Source: Pseudidiomarina donghaiensis
Lineage (GTDB): Bacteria > Pseudomonadota > Gammaproteobacteria > Enterobacterales > Alteromonadaceae
Assembly (NCBI RefSeq): GCF_900116895.1
Contig: NZ_FPCF01000002.1
Span: 175,123-239,122 of the forward strand
Direction: 5' to 3'
Length of the DNA: 64,000 nucleotides
The notes under the pieces are model-generated. The model saw only the letters and a list, made by a program, of their open reading frames with translations. It had not been told where the DNA came from and did not search any database. How positions within the stretch are numbered: the first letter of the stretch is position 1; every line of letters begins with the position of its first letter. Both the position numbers and the translations under genes were made by a program. Positions 8,859 to 16,161 of the stretch are shown piece by piece.

Positions 8859-9755
8859 ATGAAAAACATCGTTCGCTTTAGCCCATCAAACGGCGCTAAT
8901 TCACCCGACGTTTGGGGTATTTATGAAGCTGATACAGGTTCTATTCAATATGTCGTGGCTGACCCTGCGACCAAGCAAGCGGCACTGATAGATGTGGTGC
9001 AAAATTTTGACCCTCGGTCGGCGCGCACAAGCTTCAGCAGTGCTGATCAAGTGCTTGAATTAGTGCAGCAGAATAATTTAAAGGTTCAGTGGGTACTTGA
9101 TACTCATCCACACGCTGATCATATGATGGCCTCTGCATATTTAAAGGAAAAAACCGGTGCACCAAATGCTATCGGCAAGAAAGTTCAGGACATCGCAGAG
9201 TTGTGGAGCACCTTCTATAATTTACCTAATACCTTCGCACCAGCGGAAGATTTTGACTATCTGTTTAGTGAGGGAGATACCTTTAAAATTGGTGAGCTTG
9301 ATGTGCAAGTCTGGTTATCGCCGGGGCACACTTTAGGCTCAATTACTTATGTTGTTGGTGATGCTGCTTTTGTGCACGATACTTTTATGTATCCAGACAG
9401 TGGCACCTCGCGTGCTGATTTCCCAGGTGGTAGTGCAAAAGATTTATGGGAAAGTTTGCAACGAATCTTGAGCTTACCCGATGAAACACGGCTGTTTGTG
9501 GGGCATGATTACGGTAAAGACGGTCGTGACCCGCAGTGGGAAGCCACAGTAAAACAGCATAAGTTAGAAAATATTCATCTTGCAGGAAAAGTTAGCGAAG
9601 CGCAGTATCGTCAACAACGTGATGAGCGCGATGCGACGTTGGCGCTACCGGACCGCATGTTACACGCGCTGCAAGTGAACTTACGCGCTGGAAAATTGCC
9701 TGAACTAGAGGCTGATGGCGCATCGTACTTCAAAATACCAGCAAACAAGTTTTAA
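8859..9755 (+). CDS. Second persulfide dioxygenase-like MBL-fold protein
   Basis: A 298-aa paralogue of the product at 6209, same fold and likely the same chemistry on low-molecular-weight persulfides. Ligand motifs are DTHPHADH (His83, His85, Asp87, His88), SPGHTLGS, an Asp in VHDTFMYPD and VGHDYG. The substrate-loop motif appears as GTSRADFPGGSA, with Ala where the first paralogue has Cys, and the metal-ligand GDT motif reads HDT. AAGGAGG precedes the ATG closely, predicting strong translation. It is followed after 21 nt by a peroxiredoxin gene, suggesting a shared transcript for persulfide and peroxide stress. Confidence 0.84.
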   Translation: MKNIVRFSPSNGANSPDVWGIYEADTGSIQYVVADPATKQAALIDVVQNFDPRSARTSFSSADQVLELVQQNNLKVQWVLDTHPHADHMMASAYLKEKTGAPNAIGKKVQDIAELWSTFYNLPNTFAPAEDFDYLFSEGDTFKIGELDVQVWLSPGHTLGSITYVVGDAAFVHDTFMYPDSGTSRADFPGGSAKDLWESLQRILSLPDETRLFVGHDYGKDGRDPQWEATVKQHKLENIHLAGKVSEAQYRQQRDERDATLALPDRMLHALQVNLRAGKLPELEADGASYFKIPANKF

Positions 9756-9776
9756 TTAACACAAGAGGAATAAAAC

Positions 9777-10409
9777 ATGGGATTACGTATTGGCGATATC
9801 GCACCAAATTTCAAAATTGACACCACCAAAGGTGAAATTGACTTTCATGATTGGTCAAAAGGTTCATGGGTGTTCTTCTTTAGCCATCCAGCCGACTATA
9901 CCCCAGTGTGTACTACCGAAATGGGTCGTACTTCTCAGTTAGCTGGTGAGTTTGAAAAGCGTAACGTGAAGCCACTTGGTCTTTCTACGGATACCGTTGA
10001 GGAACACTTAGGTTGGATTAACGACGTCAACGAAACTCAGAACACGAATTTGCAATTCCCAATTGTTGCTGACAAAGACAAAAAGGTTGCGCAGTTGTAT
10101 GACATGATTCATGCCGGCGAAAGCGAAACTGCAGCTGTACGCTCAGTATTTATTATTGACCCGAATCATAAAATTCGTTTAACCATGACTTATCCAATGG
10201 CAGTTGGCCGCAACTTCACTGAAATTCTGCGCGTGATCGACGCACTGCAAACTGGTGATCAATACGGCGTGGCTTGCCCCGCAGACTGGCAGGTAGGCGG
10301 CGACGTGATTATTCCACCGAGCGTGTCGATGGAAGACGCTGAGAAAAAATTCCCACAAGGGTTCAAGACGGTTAAACCTTATTTGCGTTACACTAGCGTA
10401 AACAAATAA
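9777..10409 (+). CDS. 1-Cys peroxiredoxin (Prx6 subfamily)
   Basis: Thiol peroxidase of 210 aa that reduces hydrogen peroxide and organic peroxides. The peroxidatic Cys45 sits in HPADYTPVCTTE with the conserved Thr/Pro environment and the downstream catalytic Arg (AAVRSVFIID). Length and the long C-terminal extension (VACPADWQVGGDVIIPP) place it in the Prx6 group rather than the AhpC group. It lies 21 nt after the persulfide dioxygenase and has an AGAGGA ribosome site, so co-transcription is likely. Cytosolic, no signal peptide. Confidence 0.9.
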   Translation: MGLRIGDIAPNFKIDTTKGEIDFHDWSKGSWVFFFSHPADYTPVCTTEMGRTSQLAGEFEKRNVKPLGLSTDTVEEHLGWINDVNETQNTNLQFPIVADKDKKVAQLYDMIHAGESETAAVRSVFIIDPNHKIRLTMTYPMAVGRNFTEILRVIDALQTGDQYGVACPADWQVGGDVIIPPSVSMEDAEKKFPQGFKTVKPYLRYTSVNK

Positions 10410-10423
10410 CTAGCTAACCATGA

Positions 10424-11023
10424 ATGATTGCGACCGCTTACTCGACAGACTTTGACACCTTGTTGCCCGCGCTTGAGGCGTGGGTAACGCAAGCCGAACG
10501 TGAAGCGGCGCAAATTTACCGTCAACTGCCACGCCAGCAGCAATACCTTGCTGGGCGTGGCTTATTGCGTTGGCTGGTTTGCCAAACTTGGCATTGCGCC
10601 GCTGGCGCCGTGGCAATTACTCGTCAAGAAAACGGTGCGCCGCTTTTAACTGTGGGCGGACAAGTTTGGCAGTGCTCCATAAGTCATACTAAAGGTGCTG
10701 TGTTAGTCGCGGCTAGCCCAGAATTTGTGATGGGCGTTGACGTTGAGCTTATTAAGCCTCGAAAACGCTTAGCCGAGTTAGTGAAGCAATATCAGCATGG
10801 CTTTTTTGCCGATGTTGACGCTACAAACTGGCCACAGTTCTATCAGCGCTGGACCCTAGCTGAAGCCGTCACTAAAGCTGAGCAAGGCTTGCTCCTTAAT
10901 ACCCTCAAACGACCAGTAGTTGATTATGGCGAACAGTCTGTTCATCACACTGAGCAACAATTCATATTGTGCTGCTATAGTTCACAATGCAGTAACCTCA
11001 TCTTAAATAAAGCTGATTTTTAA
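10424..11023 (+). CDS. Sfp-type 4'-phosphopantetheinyl transferase
   Basis: Transfers the phosphopantetheine arm of CoA to a carrier-protein serine. The Mg2+-binding GVDVE motif is at residues 104-108 and the second signature WTLAEAVTKAEQG at about 145-157; an upstream ISHTKG is the substrate-binding histidine segment. At 199 aa it is short but complete for the family. There is no polyketide or peptide synthetase in the window, so it may serve the housekeeping fatty-acid carrier protein or a distant cluster. The start is weak, with no clear ribosome site, 14 nt after the peroxiredoxin stop. Confidence 0.82.
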   Translation: MIATAYSTDFDTLLPALEAWVTQAEREAAQIYRQLPRQQQYLAGRGLLRWLVCQTWHCAAGAVAITRQENGAPLLTVGGQVWQCSISHTKGAVLVAASPEFVMGVDVELIKPRKRLAELVKQYQHGFFADVDATNWPQFYQRWTLAEAVTKAEQGLLLNTLKRPVVDYGEQSVHHTEQQFILCCYSSQCSNLILNKADF

Positions 11024-11056
11024 ACGTAAAACAGTTGGAATTTTCGCTTCAAGTCA

Positions 11057-11083
11057 TTGAAAAAAAGTTAAAGCCGTTATACT
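11057..11083 (+). promoter_or_regulatory. Putative sigma-70 promoter of the lipoprotein operon
   Basis: TTGAAA at 11057 and TATACT at 11078 are separated by only 15 bp, shorter than the optimum, but the TATACT is good and lies about 30 bp before the CsgG-like gene. Confidence 0.4.
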
Positions 11084-11113
11084 TTTGTCCGATCTCAACA
11101 AGGATAAAAAGCG

Positions 11114-12088
11114 ATGAAAGTACAATTCATAATAAGCGCAATCGCGTCAGCATTGGTTATGGCCGGTTGTGCCAGTCAGTCTCCTCAACCTCAAGTAAGT
11201 CAGCCACCAGTTAACAAGCAGCAGCAATTAGAGGCACAACAGCAAGTTATTGCCGAGCAGCCGGTCGAATTAGCGCTCAAACGCAAAATTGCAGTTGGCC
11301 GCTTAAGCAATGAAACTAATTACGGACGCAGTTTATTGCGAGAGGCGACGCAAGGTCGTGAAGATCAGAAAATATCTGACATGTTCACCCAAGCTATTGC
11401 GAATACGAACAAATTCCAGATTTTTGAACGTCCTGACATAGCTGCGTTGCAAGCCGAACAAAATTTAACGGCACAAACCGCCGAAATAGTCGGCGTTGAC
11501 ACATTGGTCGTTGGTTCATTAACTGAGTTTGGCCGCTCTAACGTGGGTGAACGCGGGTTCTTTTCAACCAGTGCAAAGCAAGAAGCGACAGCAACGGTAG
11601 ACTTGCGGTTAGTTGATACGAAGACAGGTCAAATTATCGCATCGGTTTCTGGCACTGGCAGTTCATCGCTTGAGCAGTCGCGTACCATGGGGTTTGGTTC
11701 GGTGGCCGGCTATGACGGTAGCTTAAATGACCAAGCTATTGGTGCAGCGGTTAATGCTGCAGTGGAAAAAATGACAGCCATGTTGTTACAGAAGCCATGG
11801 TCAGCAGACATTTTAGCCGTTGAAGAAGGCCAGGTTTTCATTAGCGGGGGTGAAAGCCAAGGGGTGAAGCCCGGCATGACCTTTGCGGTGATGACGAAAG
11901 GCAAACGTATTAAGTCTAAAACAACTGGCTCGTACATTAGCTTGCCCGGCGAGAAAGTAGCCGAGCTAAAAATAACCTCTTTGTTCGGTAACTCAGAGCT
12001 TGACCAAGGTGCCATGGGTACCATTACTTCCGGCAGTATTGAAGGCCATGCTGTTGATGCCTTAGAAGTTCAGGAGTTGAAACAATGA
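11114..12088 (+). CDS. CsgG/HfaB-family outer-membrane lipoprotein
   Basis: Lipoprotein of 324 aa: signal peptide with lipobox VMAGC (Cys about residue 18), a Gln-rich linker, then the CsgG-like domain that in curli biogenesis forms a nonameric outer-membrane pore. The phrases KRKIAVGRLSNETNYG and the region with GVDTLVVGSLTEFGR are typical. No curli subunit genes are nearby. It opens a four-gene operon whose genes each overlap the next by the 4-nt ATGA, with DUF4810 and DUF799 lipoproteins; this association is known in other Proteobacteria, for example Neisseria GNA1162 neighbours. Function of the complex is undetermined; envelope transport or assembly is the family-based guess. Confidence 0.85.
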   Translation: MKVQFIISAIASALVMAGCASQSPQPQVSQPPVNKQQQLEAQQQVIAEQPVELALKRKIAVGRLSNETNYGRSLLREATQGREDQKISDMFTQAIANTNKFQIFERPDIAALQAEQNLTAQTAEIVGVDTLVVGSLTEFGRSNVGERGFFSTSAKQEATATVDLRLVDTKTGQIIASVSGTGSSSLEQSRTMGFGSVAGYDGSLNDQAIGAAVNAAVEKMTAMLLQKPWSADILAVEEGQVFISGGESQGVKPGMTFAVMTKGKRIKSKTTGSYISLPGEKVAELKITSLFGNSELDQGAMGTITSGSIEGHAVDALEVQELKQ

Positions 12089-12411
12089 AACGCAACTTTT
12101 TAATCATGGTAGCTGTTTTGGTCACGCTGGTCAGCCTGAGCGGCTGTGCGAAGCACCCAACAAAAATGACCACCATTGTGAATGACGCGCCAACGGTAAG
12201 TTTTAACGTGTCCGACAGCACTGGGTTAAGTTTGTGGGTGGATGGTGTTTCTTATGGCCCACTTGAACAGTATCAATACCCCAACAAGTCGGTTGAATTG
12301 ATCAGTGGCGAGCATCGCATTGAAATACGCCGCGGCAATGACACTATCTATTCAGAACAACATTATTTTAGCGAACAAACGCACCGTACTCTGGAGATCA
12401 ATAACCCATGA
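12085..12411 (+). CDS. Small lipoprotein with PEGA-like domain
   Basis: A 108-aa predicted lipoprotein (lipobox SLSGC, Cys near residue 21). After a short linker the sequence LSLWVDGVSYGPLEQY followed by ELISGEHRIEIRRG has the pattern of a PEGA-like beta domain (VDG...GxHxIEI), a fold often found on surface-associated or peptidoglycan-near proteins. It overlaps both neighbours by ATGA and so belongs to the operon. It seems to be an extra member compared with the simple CsgG-DUF4810-DUF799 arrangement. The PEGA assignment is by eye and moderate. Confidence 0.7.
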   Translation: MKRNFLIMVAVLVTLVSLSGCAKHPTKMTTIVNDAPTVSFNVSDSTGLSLWVDGVSYGPLEQYQYPNKSVELISGEHRIEIRRGNDTIYSEQHYFSEQTHRTLEINNP

Positions 12412-12782
12412 AGTTGAAATTAATTGGCTGCGTTTGCGCAGCGGCGTTGCTAGCAGGCTGTGCGACCAACAATCATTTATATCAATGGGGAAATTACGAA
12501 GACACCTTGTTTGCATATTTTCATGAGCCAGAAGTCAAAGAAGAAATGCTCACTGCATACATGGTCTTTTTAGAAAAATCGCAAACCAAAAATACCAAGA
12601 AAGTTGCGCCAGGATTATTTGCTGAGGCCGGTACTTTTATGTTGGAAAAGGGTGATACCAAGGCAGCAATTCGCTTTTATGAACTAGAGCTTAGTGTGTG
12701 GCCAGAAAGTGAGCCGTTGATGAATATGTTAATTCGTAACCTCAATGCCCGTGAGCAAGCAGTACAGGAGCAAGCAAAGTGA
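12408..12782 (+). CDS. DUF4810 lipoprotein
   Basis: Lipoprotein of 124 aa with lipobox LLAGC (Cys about residue 18) followed by the family opening HLYQWGNYEDTLFAYF, characteristic of DUF4810. The rest is helical and TPR-like (AGTFMLEKGDTKAAIRFYELELSVWPES). The family is found almost always between a CsgG-like and a DUF799 lipoprotein, as here, and is presumed to work with them at the outer membrane. Overlaps of 4 nt at both ends support translational coupling. Confidence 0.82.
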   Translation: MKLKLIGCVCAAALLAGCATNNHLYQWGNYEDTLFAYFHEPEVKEEMLTAYMVFLEKSQTKNTKKVAPGLFAEAGTFMLEKGDTKAAIRFYELELSVWPESEPLMNMLIRNLNAREQAVQEQAK

Positions 12783-13471
12783 AGAAGTTAATCATTCAAA
12801 GCTTGTTCGTGGTGGTTGCGCTAACTGGTTGTGTGGCAAAGCCCGATTTGAGTTACCTTGAGCCGTTGCATGAACGTAAATTACGTTCTTTGTTGATTGC
12901 TCCAGTGAAAAACGAAACCATTGATGTTATGGCGCCAACCTCAGTGCTCGCGACGTTGCCATTTTCACTGGCCGAAAAAGGGTATTACACGTTTCCGGTA
13001 AACACTGTGAAAGTGTTGCTCGAAGGTGAAGGTTATTACGAACCGGCAGAAGTGCATGCTGCACCACCAGAAAGCTTAGCTGCGCTATTTGGTGCAGATG
13101 CTATTTTGTATGTCACCATACATGAGTGGACTTCAGAATATGTATTGTTGGCAACAACAACGATCGTTGATTTTGAGTACAAAATTGTTGATAGCTCTGG
13201 GCAGCTGTTATGGCAAGCGCGCAAAGAGCTGGCTTATTCACCGCAACAACAAAACAGCACCGGAAACCCATTAGCTGACCTGGTTGCCATGGCAATTACA
13301 GCAGCAATTGAACGTGCGGCGCCAAATTACTTGCCTTTAACGCGAACGGCCAATGGTCAAGTGTTTAATGGCATAGGAACCGGCTTGCCACCAGGGCCTT
13401 ACAGCCCAGCTTACGACAAATACTATAAGCAAGTAGCTACTGATGCGAAACAAACTCCAACGACAAATTAA
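12779..13471 (+). CDS. DUF799 (GNA1162-like) lipoprotein
   Basis: Lipoprotein of 230 aa (lipobox VALTGC) with the DUF799 body: LLIAPVKNETIDVMAPTSVLATLPFSLAEKGYYTFPV is cut here to its key phrases PVKNET and VLATLPFSLAEKGYYTFPV. Neisseria GNA1162 of this family is a periplasmic lipoprotein with structural resemblance to the TolB N-terminal domain. The C-terminal tail is Pro/Gly/Tyr-rich (LPPGPYSPAYDKYYK). It is the last gene of the operon and is followed directly by an intrinsic terminator. Confidence 0.82.
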   Translation: MKKLIIQSLFVVVALTGCVAKPDLSYLEPLHERKLRSLLIAPVKNETIDVMAPTSVLATLPFSLAEKGYYTFPVNTVKVLLEGEGYYEPAEVHAAPPESLAALFGADAILYVTIHEWTSEYVLLATTTIVDFEYKIVDSSGQLLWQARKELAYSPQQQNSTGNPLADLVAMAITAAIERAAPNYLPLTRTANGQVFNGIGTGLPPGPYSPAYDKYYKQVATDAKQTPTTN

Positions 13472-13495
13472 ACACCTGTTGGTGAGTTAGAAAAT

Positions 13496-13527
13496 AAAAA
13501 GCGCGCTCATTCAAAGCGCGCTTTTTT
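13496..13527 (+). terminator. Intrinsic terminator of the CsgG operon
   Basis: Stem AAAAAGCGCGCT / AGCGCGCTTTTTT with a 7-nt loop and a T6 run, 25 bp after the DUF799 stop. Confidence 0.9.
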
Positions 13528-13574
13528 AATGGTAATCTGCCTTTCAACAACGACACGAACACGGTGAGAAACCT

Positions 13575-14264
13575 ATGAGCCCAGAACAAGCCCGTCAATT
13601 AGTTGACATGCAAATTGCGTTTAACCAAGTCATTGACCCTTCGTACCCAGAAAATCCGCAAGTAAAACGGGATGATATTAAAGCCATTTTGGTTGAGCTT
13701 GGTGAATACTTTGAGCACACCGCCTACAAGTGGTGGAAAAAGCAGACGCCAGATTGGGCGCAAGCCAATATGGAGCTGATTGATATTTTGCATTTCGCCA
13801 TTTCAGACGCCATTGAAAATGCCTACAACGCCAAGCATCAAGCGCCGGCTGAAGCGGTTGCGCAATTAATTTTGCACGCTGCTAAAGCAAACGAGTCGAT
13901 GGCTGATGGAAAAGAGTTGATTGCGGCACTTGCAGCTGACGGTTCGGCACAAAAACCGCTGCAATGTGGTCAACAGTTCTTCGTCAAATTAATGGCTGCT
14001 TTGGTGGATGCCTACGGCGATGCGAACACCGTGTACTTAACTTATGTTGGCAAAAATGCGCTGAATAACTTGCGCCAACAACGAGGCTACAAGCAAGGTA
14101 CTTACATAAAAATGTGGCAAGGCCGCGAAGATAACGAGGTTATGATAGCGCTGCTAGGTGAGCACGAAGGCCAAGTTATTGCAGCTGAGCACCCCTTAAC
14201 CTATGCGCAAACTTTGTTAATGAGTTACTACGACGAGCACATAGGTGGAACGACTGGCTCTTAG
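13575..14264 (+). CDS. Dimeric all-alpha dUTP diphosphatase (dUTPase_2)
   Basis: Hydrolyses dUTP to dUMP and pyrophosphate, limiting uracil in DNA. The 229-aa all-alpha protein has the MazG-related metal site: an E-x-x-E pattern in LVELGEYFEHTAYKWWKK and a downstream Asp in ANMELIDILHFAIS, followed by KNALNNLRQQRGYKQGTY. It belongs to the dimeric dUTPase group known from phages, trypanosomatids and some Proteobacteria, unrelated to the trimeric Dut. Single gene between the terminator and a convergent lipoprotein gene. Confidence 0.85.
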   Translation: MSPEQARQLVDMQIAFNQVIDPSYPENPQVKRDDIKAILVELGEYFEHTAYKWWKKQTPDWAQANMELIDILHFAISDAIENAYNAKHQAPAEAVAQLILHAAKANESMADGKELIAALAADGSAQKPLQCGQQFFVKLMAALVDAYGDANTVYLTYVGKNALNNLRQQRGYKQGTYIKMWQGREDNEVMIALLGEHEGQVIAAEHPLTYAQTLLMSYYDEHIGGTTGS

Positions 14265-14279
14265 TTGAGCTGCGTTTAG

Positions 14280-15182
14280 CTACGGAAGTTGGAATACCAA
14301 TTGTTTATTAGCACCTTGGAGTATCAACTGATTGGTTTCGACACCGAAGCTACGAACCTGCGAAAGCTGCTGTAAATAAGTATCTTCAATGGCCATTTCT
14401 GCGGGGCTGCACATCATTTTGGTGGCAGCCATGCGCTCAAACGCTAAGCCTTCTCCGGTAAGTCGATAAGCACCAAAAAACTGATTACAGCCGGCAAAGC
14501 CGTGAACTTTTCCGTCATTCATAAAGGTCAGGGTTGGGGCTTTTGATAAGTTGCTACCTTGTAATTGCCACGTGGCGCCGGCCAACAACTGCCGAGGCTC
14601 ACCGGCACACCCCGTAAGTTCCTGCTGGTTGTGGGTCAGCTTAGCGACATAAGGGTAGGGCATGCCCGACATACTGTCGACACAAACCTTTTGCTCTAAC
14701 GCCAATACCGAGTCGTTGTCCAATTGTACCAGCCAACGGTTGTCTTCAACGGTGTCGGTTACGTTAACTTGGGTGAAGTCCCGATCACCGGCCGGGCGAC
14801 GCAGTGAGGCGTTAGGCCCTTTGCGTTGCAATAACCAAAAGGGTTCATTACCGCGGGCGCTGAATTGCTGTGGTAAAGAGCCGGCAGCAATGCATAGAGG
14901 GTAAACATTGTCATCGATAACAAGTTGGCCCTCGTTGCCCTTCGTCCAAAATTGAGCATTGTGATCTGGGTTGAAGTAACGCGCCCCTGAAGCTGTGGGT
15001 TCAGAGGAGAACAAGAGCGTTTCGTTGTTAATAATTAAGGTTAACCGTTTGGCGGTAAACTCGGCCGTAATGGGCTGCACACCGCAGTTATATAGAACAG
15101 TTTTATTCTGATCACTTGGGCTACAGGCAGCAACAAGAGTGCTGATGACAACAGCGCCAGTTAACAAACGTCGTGACAACAT
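14280..15182 (-). CDS. Lipoprotein with COG3650-like and META/HslJ domains
   Basis: Lipoprotein of 300 aa with lipobox TLVAAC. The N-terminal part resembles MliC-like beta domains (LYNCGVQPITAEFTAKRL), the middle has the COG3650 phrase FSARGNEPFWLL, and the C-terminal ~100 aa is a META domain (ATWQLQGSNL..., GFAGCNQFFGAYRL, ATKMMCSPAEMAIEDTYLQQL) as in heat-shock lipoprotein HslJ. These proteins are linked to envelope stress and antibiotic tolerance, but no catalytic role is known. It converges on the dUTPase gene. Confidence 0.8.
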   Translation of the reverse strand: MLSRRLLTGAVVISTLVAACSPSDQNKTVLYNCGVQPITAEFTAKRLTLIINNETLLFSSEPTASGARYFNPDHNAQFWTKGNEGQLVIDDNVYPLCIAAGSLPQQFSARGNEPFWLLQRKGPNASLRRPAGDRDFTQVNVTDTVEDNRWLVQLDNDSVLALEQKVCVDSMSGMPYPYVAKLTHNQQELTGCAGEPRQLLAGATWQLQGSNLSKAPTLTFMNDGKVHGFAGCNQFFGAYRLTGEGLAFERMAATKMMCSPAEMAIEDTYLQQLSQVRSFGVETNQLILQGANKQLVFQLP

Positions 15183-15246
15183 GAACGGTTCCTTGGCTTA
15201 CAACAAACAACATATACCAGCTATGACTCTTTTGCGGCCGCAGAAT

Positions 15247-16050
15247 TCAATTTTTTATGGTGGTATTCATCACTAAACTCATGATGACATCGCGTTGGGG
15301 GTCATCGCCAAGTTGAAATTTATGTTCCCCAACCGGTTGAAAGTTGTATTTTTGGTAAAACGCAATGGCGCGCGGATTGTGCTCCCAAACGCCCAACCAA
15401 GCAACGTCATGATGTTGTTGTTCAATACGCTGCAGAGCGGTTCGCATTAAGTCATGCGCGACGCCGCGGCCATGCCACTGAGCAAGTACGTATAGACGTT
15501 GAATTTCGGCTGGGTTGTCGGCGACAACACATGCCGGCGCCGCGCCAAAACGCAACTGCACAAAACCTATCAACTGTCCCTCATGAGTTGCCAGCATTGT
15601 TAGGCGCTGTGGGTCATTAATTTCGTTTAATTGTATAGCCTGGCTAAAATGGCTTGCGCAGTATTCTTGCATATTCTCAGGGCTATTATCCGCGCCAAAA
15701 GCCTCTACAAACGTTTGTTGGGCCAGTTCGGCAAGGTGCTCAGCGTCGTCCTCGGTGGCTGTGCGAACGTGCGCAACCGATGACTTACGTAAAGCCTGTG
15801 CGTCAGCAGAGCGAAGGTAATTGTCGTTGGTGCTCTCTTCGTGTGACATTAGCACTAAGGTTAGGTAAATCTTAGTGGGCAGCGACATAATGACACCAAG
15901 CGCACTAAGTGCCGCCCCCAAAATGAACCCTTGGTGGCCAATGTCGTCGCTGGCAAAGGTGGTCGCCAAAACAATATGCCCAACAATAAGCAGCGTAACG
16001 CCGGTAATCATCACCGACTTTAAAAGTTTGACCTGTGTATGTTCGTTCAT
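15247..16050 (-). CDS. GNAT acetyltransferase with N-terminal two-helix membrane anchor
   Basis: A 267-aa protein in two parts. Residues 1-70 contain two hydrophobic helices (VMITGVTLLIVGHIVLATTF and GFILGAALSALGVIMSL...). From about residue 95 a complete GNAT N-acetyltransferase fold follows: VRTATEDDAEHLAELA, the acetyl-CoA loop RLYVLAQWHGRGVAHDLM, and NPRAIAFYQKYNFQPVGEHKFQLG. GNAT enzymes are usually soluble, so a membrane-tethered form is uncommon; an internal Met before SHEESTND could give a free enzyme. The substrate is unknown. It is divergent from the TrkA-N/RyR gene across about 110 bp. Confidence 0.78.
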   Translation of the reverse strand: MNEHTQVKLLKSVMITGVTLLIVGHIVLATTFASDDIGHQGFILGAALSALGVIMSLPTKIYLTLVLMSHEESTNDNYLRSADAQALRKSSVAHVRTATEDDAEHLAELAQQTFVEAFGADNSPENMQEYCASHFSQAIQLNEINDPQRLTMLATHEGQLIGFVQLRFGAAPACVVADNPAEIQRLYVLAQWHGRGVAHDLMRTALQRIEQQHHDVAWLGVWEHNPRAIAFYQKYNFQPVGEHKFQLGDDPQRDVIMSLVMNTTIKN

Positions 16051-16161
16051 GTAATTGCCTACAAAGATTTAGGTAACGTTCTGTTGAGCATGTAATTATG
16101 CTATACAAAGCAATACAAAATACCAATAGTCATTGCCTTTCTTATTTAAAGAGTGATTGTT

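Noticed and set aside
10424..11023. Biosynthetic gene cluster around the phosphopantetheinyl transferase
   Set aside because: No carrier proteins, synthetases or tailoring enzymes are nearby; neighbours are a peroxiredoxin and lipoproteins.
11114..13471. Curli secretion operon
   Set aside because: CsgG-like protein is present but CsgA/B/E/F and CsgD are absent; the DUF4810/DUF799 partners define a different operon.
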